A stretch of DNA of 64,000 bases from an uncultured Bacteroidota bacterium (GTDB lineage Bacteria > Bacteroidota > Bacteroidia > Bacteroidales > GWA2-32-17): contig CAILUD010000100.1 in assembly GCA_903837285.1 (NCBI GenBank), positions 1 to 64,000 of the forward strand. The letters run 5' to 3'. Positions 33,377 through 43,800 of the stretch are shown here, piece by piece (within the stretch, counting starts at the first letter, position 1; every line of letters begins with the position of its first letter). The translations under genes were made by a program, and so were the position numbers. The notes under the pieces are model-generated. The model was given only the letters and a program-made list of their open reading frames with translations. It ran no database searches and was not told the origin of the DNA.

Positions 33377-35359
33377 TTATTTGTGGATCTTTGTAACAGT
33401 AAATTCTGTTCTTCTGTTTAATTGGTGATCTGCATCTGGACAATCAATCCCATCTGCACATTTATTAAGTAGTTTTGTTTTACCATAACCTTTTGCTTTA
33501 ATTCTATTTTTGTGTATTCCTTTTGAAATAATATAATCAACAGCAGATTCGGCTCTTTTTTGAGATAAATTATTATTGTATTCATTAGTTCCTCTGGTAT
33601 CAGTATGTGATCCAAGTTCTATGTCAATATTGGGATATTCATTTAAAGTCTTAACAAGCTTATCTAATTCTACTGCTGCGTCAGATCTTATATTCCATTT
33701 GTCAAAATCATAATAAATGTTGTCTATTGCGTATGATTTGTTTTCTTCAATTTTGTCAAGAATTAAATCAACGTACATAGTGTCGTTACTTCTGTTTGTT
33801 GTTGTGTAAATTGATTTTGACTGTTGAAAATAACCTGGTTTCGAAGCTGTAATTTCATATACCGCACCGCAATTTTCTTTTTGAATCCATATTCCATTTT
33901 CGTCGGTTACTTTAGTGGTTGAATCTTCTTTAATTAAATCTTCAAATTTTACATTAACATTTCCAAGTGGAATAGTCATTTTGTCTTTTACTCTTTCCAA
34001 TGTTGTAACAAAAATCATAAGTTTTTTTGAGAAATAATAAATGTCATCTTCTCCTTTTCCGCCTTCTCTGTTTGAAGATAAATAGCCCCTAATACCAGTG
34101 ACGGTAAAATAGGGGAGAAAATCATCTTTGGGCGAATTAATAGGGTATTGCATATTTTCAGGAGTAGACCATTTATTTTTATCTCCATGCGTTTCAAAAA
34201 TATCAAGTCCGCCCATTCCTGAATGCCCATCGCTGGAAAAGTAAAGTGTGCCATCTTTATCTAATATTGGAAATACTTCTTTGCCCTCAGTGTTTATTGT
34301 TGCGCCAGCATTTAAAGGATTAGACCATTTCCCGTCTGATTGAAGTAAGGAATAATAAATATCACTGTTTCCATAACCACCGGGCATATTTGAAACAAAA
34401 TACATTATTTTACCATCAATTGAAATGCTTGGATGTCCAATAGAATATTCTTCAGAATTATTATATTCAAATGGTTTTACATCTTCCCATTTATTGTTTA
34501 CAAGTTTCGCCGAATAAATTTCAAGTCTATTAACATAACTTTCAGGAATTGGTATTTCTTCCCAACTTGTTGGGTCGCTATTTGATGGCAATGGTTTTGT
34601 TTTCTGCAATTTTGTTAAGGTATAATAAATCCTTTCAGATGTTTTATCAAAAACCCCAGGGCCATTATGAAAAGTGCTGTTTATTCCTTCTGAAAGAGCA
34701 GATTCATTAGTTGCTTTATCTTCTTCTAATTCTGAAATATTAAACATTTTAAGGTAAGGATTACCTGTCCACCCAAATATTTCTTTTGATTCATATTGTT
34801 TGTTTTCAATAAGTCTATCTGATGAGTAAATAAAGCCATTTTTATAAGGAATTAATCCAAAATCAGAATTTTTAGTATTAAGCCCTTCAACATTTGTAAC
34901 ATCATACGACATAGGATTTGCAATCCAGTATTCTGCCTGTTTACACGATTCAATCCATTCAGGTAATTTTAATGAACGGTCTGGAAATAATTCTGCATAT
35001 CTTTTATATTGTATTATAGCATTTTCATAGTCGCCTGATGATTTTAATACGTTTACATAGTTAATCATTTCAGCTGAATTATAAACAGACATTGAATTTA
35101 TTTTTGAAAGCCATTTTTGAGCTTCACCAATATCATTCATCATTAAATAACAGTGTGCAATATCTCTTATGTCGCCAGATTTTCTTGGTGTACTAGATTT
35201 AAAATGCTCGTTGTATGTTGTTAGTGCATTTGAATATTGATAATTATCTTTTAATTCTCGTGCTTTGATGAGTTTTCTTTGAGCAATTGAAGTGCTAATA
35301 GTTAATATAGATATTAGCATTAAAGCACTTATTTTGAGTAAATATTTATTTGATTTCAT
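33377..35359 (-). CDS. PorE-like OmpA-family protein (TPR, PD40 propeller, CRD, OmpA_C)
   Basis: 660 residues. After the signal peptide (about 1-26) come TPR-like helices (about 30-150), a WD40/PD40-type propeller (about 185-440; GHPSISIDGKIMYFVSNMPG, LYFSSDGHSGMGGLDIFE), a carboxypeptidase-regulatory-like domain (about 450-530) and an OmpA peptidoglycan-binding domain (about 540-655; IELGSHTDTRGTNEYNNNLS, KAKGYGKTKLLN). This is the order found in PorE, the T9SS component that ties the machine to peptidoglycan. PorE itself is a lipoprotein, and no lipobox is visible here. It lies 11 bp after the PorP/SprF gene, so it probably serves the neighbouring adhesin. Confidence 0.88.
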   Translation of the reverse strand: MKSNKYLLKISALMLISILTISTSIAQRKLIKARELKDNYQYSNALTTYNEHFKSSTPRKSGDIRDIAHCYLMMNDIGEAQKWLSKINSMSVYNSAEMINYVNVLKSSGDYENAIIQYKRYAELFPDRSLKLPEWIESCKQAEYWIANPMSYDVTNVEGLNTKNSDFGLIPYKNGFIYSSDRLIENKQYESKEIFGWTGNPYLKMFNISELEEDKATNESALSEGINSTFHNGPGVFDKTSERIYYTLTKLQKTKPLPSNSDPTSWEEIPIPESYVNRLEIYSAKLVNNKWEDVKPFEYNNSEEYSIGHPSISIDGKIMYFVSNMPGGYGNSDIYYSLLQSDGKWSNPLNAGATINTEGKEVFPILDKDGTLYFSSDGHSGMGGLDIFETHGDKNKWSTPENMQYPINSPKDDFLPYFTVTGIRGYLSSNREGGKGEDDIYYFSKKLMIFVTTLERVKDKMTIPLGNVNVKFEDLIKEDSTTKVTDENGIWIQKENCGAVYEITASKPGYFQQSKSIYTTTNRSNDTMYVDLILDKIEENKSYAIDNIYYDFDKWNIRSDAAVELDKLVKTLNEYPNIDIELGSHTDTRGTNEYNNNLSQKRAESAVDYIISKGIHKNRIKAKGYGKTKLLNKCADGIDCPDADHQLNRRTEFTVTKIHK

Positions 35360-35370
35360 GATTAAGTTTT

Positions 35371-36324
35371 TTAGAAATACCTAGGAGTAAACATTTTTGT
35401 TTTAGCCTTTTTGCTTATATAATATCCAAGTAGAACCTCGTGTCCTGGATAATCTTTTAAAGATGAAAGTGTCAAAGTATATGCATATCCGATACGGAAA
35501 TTATCAGTAATGTTAATTTCAGTCATAAATAATAAAGCATCTCTGTTTTTTAAAGAGTTATCGAGTTCTTTTGTGTTAAAGATTCTAGCACCTGTACGTA
35601 CACTAGCGCCAAGCCAGAATCTGTTGTTATATAAAAGAAATCCGCTTAAGTCAATATTTGTAGGAGCTTTAAAGTCTTCTTTTATCATAAAGCTTGGTTT
35701 AAAACGAAGCGAAGGACTTAGTTTAATTATATAGCCTGATGTTATGTAATAATGACTTGCCTGACCTGTTACTAATAAATCCTGGGATGATAAAGTATTC
35801 GCAGTTAAGTCTGAAACAGAAAAACCTGCATAAAACTTTTTGCCATAAAGAAATGCGCCAACTTTTGAGTCGAATCTGTAAGTGTTTACTTGATTAATTG
35901 GAATTGCAGGATCTATTTCATTTTGCATTAATAATTTGCTGCCATCAAGTAGGAAATACGATGCACCTGCAGAAATCCCTAGTGATAATCTAATATTTTG
36001 GCCTAATCTAAGTTTGTATGCATAACTTCCAAATAATGATCTTTGAGCTTGAGCACCAATTTGGTCATTAATCATATGTACTCCTAATCCCATACTGTTA
36101 CTTACAGGGCCTTCAATACTAATTGACTGTGTGGTAGGTGATCCCTCTAATCCTGTCCATTGCGAAGAATAAATTCCTTGAAAATTTATTTCTCCTTTTG
36201 TTCCTGCGTAAGCAGGATTTATGATGAGCTGATTAAAAATATATTGTCCAAACTGTGCATTTTGTTGAGCGATACCAGCAACTGATATTAGCACTAGGGC
36301 TATTATATTTAAAAGTGTTTTCAT
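35371..36324 (-). CDS. PorP/SprF-family type IX secretion outer-membrane protein
   Basis: 317 residues. A signal peptide (1-19, ending AGIAQ) is followed by the family signature FGQYIFNQLIINPAYAG and then an outer-membrane beta-barrel pattern to the C-terminus (EVLLGYYISKKAKTKMFTPRYF). In Flavobacterium, SprF is required for export of the adhesin SprB, and PorP/SprF genes commonly follow their adhesin gene. Here the gene starts 26 bp after the 2468-residue adhesin, so the two probably form a dedicated secretion pair. Confidence 0.94.
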   Translation of the reverse strand: MKTLLNIIALVLISVAGIAQQNAQFGQYIFNQLIINPAYAGTKGEINFQGIYSSQWTGLEGSPTTQSISIEGPVSNSMGLGVHMINDQIGAQAQRSLFGSYAYKLRLGQNIRLSLGISAGASYFLLDGSKLLMQNEIDPAIPINQVNTYRFDSKVGAFLYGKKFYAGFSVSDLTANTLSSQDLLVTGQASHYYITSGYIIKLSPSLRFKPSFMIKEDFKAPTNIDLSGFLLYNNRFWLGASVRTGARIFNTKELDNSLKNRDALLFMTEINITDNFRIGYAYTLTLSSLKDYPGHEVLLGYYISKKAKTKMFTPRYF

Positions 36325-36350
36325 GACTTTTGATTTTTATTTAATTTATA

Positions 36351-39300
36351 TTATCTAAGAATTGTGATGTACCCGTTGAAAACTCTGTCTTCATCACACA
36401 TGTTTACTTTCAAAATATAAAAGTAGGTACCTTCATTTAGTTGACTTCCATTCCAGTCATTAGTATAACCTTTTACAGTTAGTACTTCATTTCCCCAACG
36501 GTTAAATATTGCAAGTTGATTGTCTGGATATAATTCAAGGTTATCAATAGTCCAAAGATCATTTACGCCATCGCCATTAGGAGTGAAAACATTATTTATT
36601 CCAAGCTCCATTTCTGTTTGTCCCGCAAATACCGGACTATTGAAATAAGATTTACATCCAAAAATATCTGTAACGGTAAGGTAATAATCACCAGCATCAA
36701 GACCAGAAATAGATGGAGTAATTTGTCCGTTTGACCAATTGTATTGGTATATACCTTGTCCGCCAGTAGCTTCAATTGTTATTGAACCGTCCTTCTTTCC
36801 TGCGCAATTTGCATCAGTTACCGAAAGTATTTCAACATTAATTGGAGTTTGTGGTATTATATGAAATTCTGTTGAAATGCCACAACCCATAGGATCAATA
36901 ATATCTAAAGTGTGATTTCCTGCAGAAATATTTTCAATAGTGTTATTTGTTAATAACTCGCCATTGTCAAGAATGTATGTAAAAAGAGAAGGGTCTGAGT
37001 TTACAACAACTTGTAATGATGCGTCATTTATTCCATAACATTTATTTCCTGAAATAATTATAAGATTTGCAATAATTTCTGCTGTTTCTGTAGTTTTAAT
37101 TAGATGAGCTTGTGATATGCAATTATTTGCATCCATTACGTATATTGTTAAAATGCCAACACTTAAACTATCAAAACTATTTGAAGATTGATAAGTTACA
37201 CCACCGTCAATTGAATATTGATATGAAGGTGTTCCTCCGGTTGCACTTACTTCTACTATTACTTCGTGAGTTCCGAAGCAAGCTAAATTTGTTTGAATTG
37301 CTGTAATTGTTATAGAATCAGGACTGTCAATCTGAATCTGGTTAGTCATTGTTGTACATCCGAATTCATCTGTAATAATTATTGAATATGAACCAGCAAC
37401 TAATCCTGTAAATATATTATTGGGTTGATAACTGTTTCCATTAAGTGAGTATGAGTAACTACCAGTACCACCTTGTGCAATTACTGTAAGCTCACCATTG
37501 TTTCCATTGTAACATAAAATGGATGATGTTATAACAGCCGATGCGGAAATTATGGTAGGGTTTTCTATCATAATTGTTTCTGAATTTGCAAAGCAATTAT
37601 TTTGATCAAAAACTGTGATAAGATATGAACCACTTGTAAGGCCATTAAATATATTGGAACTTTGAGTCTGGTTTCCATTTAAACTGTAAGAATAATATCC
37701 GGTACCTCCTGTTGCAGTAACTGTAATTGAAGCGTCACTTGCATTATTACATGAAACTTGTGCCGAGCCAACTGCTGATGCAGTAAGTTGAGCTGGATTT
37801 GAAATTAAAATTTCAGAAGTAGATGCAAGGCAATTGTTCTGGTCGAATACATTAATTACATATGAACCACTTGTAAGTCCAGAAAACACATTTGAACTTT
37901 GTGATATTCCTCCATTTAAACTGTAAGAATAATATCCGGTACCTCCTGTTGCAGTAACTGTAATTGAAGCATCACTTGCATTATTACATGAAACTTGTGC
38001 CGAACCAACTGCTGACACAGTTAATTGAATTGGATTTGAAATTAAAATTTCAGAAGTAGATGCAACGCAATTGTTTTCATCATATACTTTAATTGTATAT
38101 GATCCACTTGTTAGTCCAGAAAATATATTTGAACTTTGTGCTTGCCCACTATTTAAAATGTATGAATAGGTTCCTGTTCCTCCTTGGGCAGTTACTGTTA
38201 TTATTCCGTCATTTGCATTGTAACATGAGACTTGCGAAGAGCTAACTGCTGAAATAGAAAGTAAATCTGGATTTGCTATAATAATACTTTGTGTAGAAGC
38301 AAAGCATTCAAATTCGTCATATACTGTAATTATATATGATCCACTTACAAGTCCGGTAAATAAATTAGAACTTTGTACTTGTCCTCCATTTAAACTATAA
38401 GAATAAGATCCTGTTCCGCCGCTTGCAGTTACGGTTATTGAACCGTCACTTTCGTTATAACAGCTAACTTGACTAGAGCCGATAGCTGATGCTGTAATTT
38501 GTTCTGGGTTAGCTATAACAACTGACGAAGTAGTGGCAAAGCATTCAAATTCGTCGTATACTGTAATAATATATGATCCGCTTGCTAGTCCGGTAAATAT
38601 ATTAGAACTTTGTATTTGTCCTCCATTTAAACTATAAGAATAAGATCCTGTTCCGCCAGTTGCAGAAACTGTAATAGAACCATCGTTCTCGTTGTTGCAG
38701 CTAACTTGTGAGGAACCTATAGCTGTTGCTGCAATTTGTTCTGGATTAGCAATAATAATCGACGAAGTAGAAGCAAAGCATTCGTTTTCGTCGGTAACAT
38801 TAATTACATAAGTTCCACTTGTTAGTCCGGTAAAAATATTAGAACTTTGTACTTGTCCTCCGTTTAAGCTATAAGAATAAGTGCCAGTTCCGCCATTTGC
38901 GTTTGCAGTAATCGAACCATCGCTTGAATTATTACATGAAACTTGAGCCGAGCCAATTGCTAAGGCTGAAAGAGGTTCGGGATTTGAAATAAATAATGGC
39001 AAAGAAGGAGAAGAACAATTGTTGCTATCAAATAAAGTAACAATATATGAGCCACTTGAAAGATTGCTGAATATATTTGAACTTTGTGCTATTCCTCCGT
39101 TTAGACTATAAGAATAAACTCCGGTTCCTCCATTAGATAAAGCTGTGATAACACCATCGCTTGAATTGTTGCAACTTACCTGAGATGAACCAGTAATTGA
39201 AACTGAAAGCTGATTTGGATTTGCTATAACAACAGTTGCACTTATACTACATTTTTTTGAATCAATAACATTTATTAAATATGTTCCTGCTGATAAATTT

Positions 39301-42300
39301 GAAAATACATTTGAAGTTTGTGCAAGTGAATTGTTAATACTATATGAATATACACCAGTTCCACCTGTAGTTGTTATTGTTATGACTCCATCGTTGAAAT
39401 TATTACATGAAACTTGAGTCGATGCACTTATATTGATAACTAGAGGAAGAGGATTTGTTATGGTAAATGAAGAACTTGTAGCAAAACAATTATTTTCATC
39501 ATAAACACTTATGTTATATGTTCCACTTGGTAAATCAGTAAAAACATTTGAATTTTGAATTGCTCCGCCATTAAGGCTGTATGAATACGATCCTGTTCCA
39601 CCATTTGCATTAGCTGTTATTGTTCCATCATTTCCATCATGACATGAAACCTGACTAGAACCTTCAATAGTTATTCCTAATGGTAATGGATTAGCAATGT
39701 TTAAAGCTGAAGTAATTGCAGAACAATTATTCTGGTCAAATACTGTAATAATATATGATCCACTTTCTAAACTGCTAAATAAATTAGAGGTTTGAGGTTG
39801 TGCCCCATTTAAACTATAAGAATAAGCTCCAGTTCCTCCAAAAGCAGATACTGTAATTGAACCATCATTGGCATTGTTACATGAAACTTGAGAAGAGCCA
39901 ACTGCAGAAGCAGAAATTGTTGAAGGATTTGATATAACAACAGACTGTGTGTTTGTAAAACAACTATTCTGATCATAAACTGTTATTAAATAAGAGCCGC
40001 TGGGCTGTCCTGAAAACACATTTGAACTTTGAGCTGCACCACCGTTTAAACTATAACTATATGCTCCAGTTCCACCGGCTGCTGTAACAGTTATTGAACC
40101 GTCGTTTGCATTGTTACAAGAAACTTGTAAAGAACCAACTGCCGAAGCAGAAATTAATGTTGGGTTTGCTATAACAACAGATGAAGTAGAAACAAAACAA
40201 TTATTCTGATCAAATACTGTAATAATATAAGAACCACTTGCAAGTCCTGAAAATACATTTGAGTTTTGTGCAGCTCCACTATTAATCGAGTAACTATATG
40301 CACCAGTTCCACCATTTGCAGATACAGTAATTAAACCGTCGCTTGCATTGTTACAAGAAACTTGTAAAGAACCAACTGCCGAAGCAGAAATTAATGTTGG
40401 GTTTGCTATAACAACAGATGAAGTAGAAACAAAACAATTATTTTGATCAAATACTGTAATTATATAAGAACCGCTTGCAAGTCCTGAAAATACATTTGAA
40501 CTTTGAACTTGTCCGCCGTTTAAGCTATATGAATATAGTCCTGTCCCTCCATTAGCTGTAACGGTTATCGCTACATCGCTTGAATTATAACATGAAACCT
40601 GAGAAGATCCAGATGCAGATGCAGAAAGTAAAATTGGATTTGCAATTGTAAAAGTTGAAGTGTTAACTGAGCAAGAATTTGCATCCTTAACTGTTACTAC
40701 ATATGAACCTGATGGTAATTCAGAAAAAATATTTGAACTTTGGAATGCTCCACCGTTTAAGCTATATGTTAAATCTCCTGTTCCTCCAGTTGCTGTAACA
40801 GTGATTAAACCATCGCTCGAATTATGACAAGAAACTTGCGATGAACCAACTGCTGAAGCAGAAAGTAAGGCTGGATTTGAAATAATAAAAGAAGCAGTAT
40901 TAGCAAAGCAGCCTTTTTCATCCTTTACTGTTATAACATAAGATCCAGATGTTAATCCTGTATAATTATTTGATGATTGATATACTCCGCCATTAAGACT
41001 GTATGCGTATGAGCCTGTTCCTCCGGTTGCTGTAACGGTTATTGAACCATCGCTTGCATTGTTACAGGAAACTTGCGATGAACCAACTGCTGAAGCAGAA
41101 AGTAAGACTGGATTTGAAATTGTAATAGTTGAAACGTTAACAGTACAAGAATTTGCATCTTTAACTGTTATTTCATATAAACCAGATGGTAATCCCGAAA
41201 AAATATTTGAACTTTGGAATACTCCACCGTTTAAACTATATGTTAAATCTCCTGTTCCTCCATTTGCCGTAACAGTGATTAAACCATCGCTATAATTATT
41301 ACAAGAAACTTGCGATGAACCAACTGCAGATGCTGCCAGTAATATGGGATTAGCTATTGTTATTGGCGAAGTAGTTGCAGAACAATTATTTTCATCTTTT
41401 ATAGTAATAATGTAATTACCTGCTGAAATTCCAGTAAAGATATTTGAACTTTGGTATGTTCCTCCGTTTAAACTGTAAGAATAAGCACCAGTACCACCAA
41501 TAGCAGTTGCAGTAATTACTGCATCATTAAAGTCATAACAGCTAACTTGTGAAGAACCGTTAATGGTAGTAGTTATATTAGAAACAGAAATAGACTGAGT
41601 TGCTGTCGAACTGTTACCGTGAATATCTGTTGCGGTCCAAGTTAAAATTGTTGTTGCTCCTAAAGGGAATGAGTCAGGTGCATTGTTAGTAATACTTAAT
41701 ATTCCGCAATTATCTGTAGCTGTAGGATTGCTAAGATTAACTATTGAAGTGCAAGATGTTATTTCCTGAGGGACAATAATAACAGGTGGAATAATATCTA
41801 AGACTGTAATTGTCTGCACTTGATTTGCAGCTGAATTGTTACAATTATCAATTAAACTCCAAGTTCTATTTATTATAAGAACTATCTGACCAGTTCCATT
41901 TGAAATTGCATCAGTATATGTTGCTTGTAAATTTGAAGAACAATTATCTGATTCATTAGTAACATCTCCTGTTAATGCAATACTTGCATCATAAATACAG
42001 TTTGTGCCAGCATATATTGTTTTATCTGCTGGTCGTGTAAATGTAGGTGCTGTGTTGTCATTAATTGTATATACATATTTCCAAACAGAACTTAATCCGG
42101 CACAATTTGTATATGTGTAAGTATATGTTTTAGTTCCTGTACAAATAATATTTACTGGATTATTTATAGTTGAAGTTAATACAGGGAGAATATTGGTTCC
42201 GCAAAAATCTGTTACAACTGGTGGAGTAGGGATAGTAGCATCTGCTATGCATTGAACTGAAGATGAGCCGTTGGAAGGAACTATTGGGGCATTTGTTATA

Positions 42301-43757
42301 ATTTTTAAATTTGAATAAGTATATTCACCTAAAAGAAGTGTGCATCCGCTTCCACTATTATAACTTAAAACTCCTTTTATTGAACCGTTGCAATTTGCAG
42401 ATGCAAATTGTGAAGGAATTGTAAAAGTTCCATTAATTCCGGTTGCAAAACCAACTAATATATTGTTCATAGTAAATGCCCATGAATAAAAATGTTGGCC
42501 AATATTACAAGTAGTTTCGTCTGATAAAATTGTGCCACTATATTGTATAATGTTTGTGCAGCCTGATTGACTAATTTCAAGTTGAGCCACTTGAGGGCAA
42601 GGGACACAAACATCTGGGTTTGGAAATTTATTTTTTATAATTGTACATGCAGCATTCTGATAATTAATCCAAGAATTTCCTGCTTTATGTATACCACAAG
42701 AATTTGAGTTTTGTGCAACTATTGAATAATTAAGAGTAACAATTTCATTATTTATAAAAGTAAGCGGCCATGTAATTACCTGACCATTTATAGATGCAGT
42801 TTCTTTAGACACAACAAGAGATCCTGGTATATATGCAAATCCGTTTGCAATAGTGTCCGAAATCATAGGTGAACCAGGAATTGCTTTTGCAGCCCATTGT
42901 AATTGACCAAAAATTTGTGTGTAAATTCCATTTAAATCAGCTGCAGATTCTGTAACAAAATATCCTGAATTCTGTGCAGTATTTAATGTATTTTCTGCTA
43001 CAGTTTGTGTTGCTCCTGAAATTCCTCCAAACAAACCAACAGTATATACTTTATTCGGATAGGTGACTGCTCCTACAGTATAGGATTGTGATTCCTGACC
43101 TCTTAATGATGCTGAATTTGTACAGGCATTTGCCACTGTTGGTGTACTGGTACAACTTCCTTCATATCTATCATTTGTTGCGCTATATGTACTTCCAATA
43201 TTTGCAACACCATCAGTTAAAAGTAAAATTGATCGTAACACATTACAATCTGTTCTTCCTCTTGATTTCATTTCTTTATTTGCCTGATAAAAACCATCAG
43301 CAATATTTGTTGATCCATTAGGAACCATATTATTAATTTTATTAATAATAAGAGTCGAATCACTTGCATAACTCAATTGAATATCCTCTGTTCCATAAGA
43401 TGAAAAGCTTACTATTCCAACTCTGTTTATATTTCCTGCATTATTTGTTGGATTAAATATTTTTCTAACAAAGTTTAATGCAGCTGTTTTTGCATATGAC
43501 ATTGAAGAAGGTGAGCCCGATGACATGCTACCCGAAATGTCAATAATAAGAATAACATCTATCGGAGCTGGCGTTGAGTTGCCTGTTACTTTAAGTTGAA
43601 CATCAAATTGATTACATGTTGTGCTCTGTTGAATTACAGTTTTATCTAATGTTATTTGACCTATCGCTAAATTTGTTGTTAAAACAATAAAAATTGAAGC
43701 AATAATTATTGTTAAATACAATGGAAATAATTTTGAGTTTTGTATGGTGAGTTTCAT
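36351..43757 (-). CDS. Giant SprB-like surface adhesin: VWA, HYR-like and SprB repeats, CHU_C type B signal
   Basis: 2468 residues. The N-terminus (1-33) is a long signal peptide. A von Willebrand A domain at about 65-290 has an intact MIDAS start (DISGSMS, Asp73/Ser75/Ser77) and LLTDGVANIG. The central part holds Ig/HYR-like modules (for example NITTTINGS preceded by TATDIHGNSSTATQS). About 21 repeats of ~79 residues follow, each around SQVSC...DGSITVTA.GGTG.YSYSLNGG, as in SprB. The last ~90 residues are a CHU_C domain (NNVFTPNGDGVNDLW, FNRWGNEVL, GTYFYILKV). It should be exported by T9SS and displayed or released as a filament-like adhesin. A role in gliding is possible but not shown by this window. 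It is co-transcribed with the PorP/SprF and PorE-like genes. Confidence 0.93.
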   Translation of the reverse strand: MKLTIQNSKLFPLYLTIIIASIFIVLTTNLAIGQITLDKTVIQQSTTCNQFDVQLKVTGNSTPAPIDVILIIDISGSMSSGSPSSMSYAKTAALNFVRKIFNPTNNAGNINRVGIVSFSSYGTEDIQLSYASDSTLIINKINNMVPNGSTNIADGFYQANKEMKSRGRTDCNVLRSILLLTDGVANIGSTYSATNDRYEGSCTSTPTVANACTNSASLRGQESQSYTVGAVTYPNKVYTVGLFGGISGATQTVAENTLNTAQNSGYFVTESAADLNGIYTQIFGQLQWAAKAIPGSPMISDTIANGFAYIPGSLVVSKETASINGQVITWPLTFINNEIVTLNYSIVAQNSNSCGIHKAGNSWINYQNAACTIIKNKFPNPDVCVPCPQVAQLEISQSGCTNIIQYSGTILSDETTCNIGQHFYSWAFTMNNILVGFATGINGTFTIPSQFASANCNGSIKGVLSYNSGSGCTLLLGEYTYSNLKIITNAPIVPSNGSSSVQCIADATIPTPPVVTDFCGTNILPVLTSTINNPVNIICTGTKTYTYTYTNCAGLSSVWKYVYTINDNTAPTFTRPADKTIYAGTNCIYDASIALTGDVTNESDNCSSNLQATYTDAISNGTGQIVLIINRTWSLIDNCNNSAANQVQTITVLDIIPPVIIVPQEITSCTSIVNLSNPTATDNCGILSITNNAPDSFPLGATTILTWTATDIHGNSSTATQSISVSNITTTINGSSQVSCYDFNDAVITATAIGGTGAYSYSLNGGTYQSSNIFTGISAGNYIITIKDENNCSATTSPITIANPILLAASAVGSSQVSCNNYSDGLITVTANGGTGDLTYSLNGGVFQSSNIFSGLPSGLYEITVKDANSCTVNVSTITISNPVLLSASAVGSSQVSCNNASDGSITVTATGGTGSYAYSLNGGVYQSSNNYTGLTSGSYVITVKDEKGCFANTASFIISNPALLSASAVGSSQVSCHNSSDGLITVTATGGTGDLTYSLNGGAFQSSNIFSELPSGSYVVTVKDANSCSVNTSTFTIANPILLSASASGSSQVSCYNSSDVAITVTANGGTGLYSYSLNGGQVQSSNVFSGLASGSYIITVFDQNNCFVSTSSVVIANPTLISASAVGSLQVSCNNASDGLITVSANGGTGAYSYSINSGAAQNSNVFSGLASGSYIITVFDQNNCFVSTSSVVIANPTLISASAVGSLQVSCNNANDGSITVTAAGGTGAYSYSLNGGAAQSSNVFSGQPSGSYLITVYDQNSCFTNTQSVVISNPSTISASAVGSSQVSCNNANDGSITVSAFGGTGAYSYSLNGAQPQTSNLFSSLESGSYIITVFDQNNCSAITSALNIANPLPLGITIEGSSQVSCHDGNDGTITANANGGTGSYSYSLNGGAIQNSNVFTDLPSGTYNISVYDENNCFATSSSFTITNPLPLVINISASTQVSCNNFNDGVITITTTGGTGVYSYSINNSLAQTSNVFSNLSAGTYLINVIDSKKCSISATVVIANPNQLSVSITGSSQVSCNNSSDGVITALSNGGTGVYSYSLNGGIAQSSNIFSNLSSGSYIVTLFDSNNCSSPSLPLFISNPEPLSALAIGSAQVSCNNSSDGSITANANGGTGTYSYSLNGGQVQSSNIFTGLTSGTYVINVTDENECFASTSSIIIANPEQIAATAIGSSQVSCNNENDGSITVSATGGTGSYSYSLNGGQIQSSNIFTGLASGSYIITVYDEFECFATTSSVVIANPEQITASAIGSSQVSCYNESDGSITVTASGGTGSYSYSLNGGQVQSSNLFTGLVSGSYIITVYDEFECFASTQSIIIANPDLLSISAVSSSQVSCYNANDGIITVTAQGGTGTYSYILNSGQAQSSNIFSGLTSGSYTIKVYDENNCVASTSEILISNPIQLTVSAVGSAQVSCNNASDASITVTATGGTGYYSYSLNGGISQSSNVFSGLTSGSYVINVFDQNNCLASTSEILISNPAQLTASAVGSAQVSCNNASDASITVTATGGTGYYSYSLNGNQTQSSNIFNGLTSGSYLITVFDQNNCFANSETIMIENPTIISASAVITSSILCYNGNNGELTVIAQGGTGSYSYSLNGNSYQPNNIFTGLVAGSYSIIITDEFGCTTMTNQIQIDSPDSITITAIQTNLACFGTHEVIVEVSATGGTPSYQYSIDGGVTYQSSNSFDSLSVGILTIYVMDANNCISQAHLIKTTETAEIIANLIIISGNKCYGINDASLQVVVNSDPSLFTYILDNGELLTNNTIENISAGNHTLDIIDPMGCGISTEFHIIPQTPINVEILSVTDANCAGKKDGSITIEATGGQGIYQYNWSNGQITPSISGLDAGDYYLTVTDIFGCKSYFNSPVFAGQTEMELGINNVFTPNGDGVNDLWTIDNLELYPDNQLAIFNRWGNEVLTVKGYTNDWNGSQLNEGTYFYILKVNMCDEDRVFNGYITILR
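36620..41570 (-). repeat. SprB-repeat array in the adhesin gene (about 237-bp period)
   Basis: About 21 in-frame units lie in tandem. At least 17 are close copies with 237-bp spacing (for example the ATGAAACTTGTGCCGA segments near 37750 and 37987). The last four units are diverged. Units 16 and 17, and units 5 to 7, share the longest identical stretches, pointing to recent duplication. Array length could change by recombination. Confidence 0.85.
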
Positions 43758-43800
43758 AAGGCAATGTTTTAAGTTTTAACTTTTTTAATAATAAAAAATG

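Noticed and set aside
36620-41570. Regularly spaced repeats that could be mistaken for a CRISPR array
   Set aside because: The period is 237 bp, the units are in frame inside one coding sequence, and they translate into SprB repeats. There are no short identical repeats with unique spacers.
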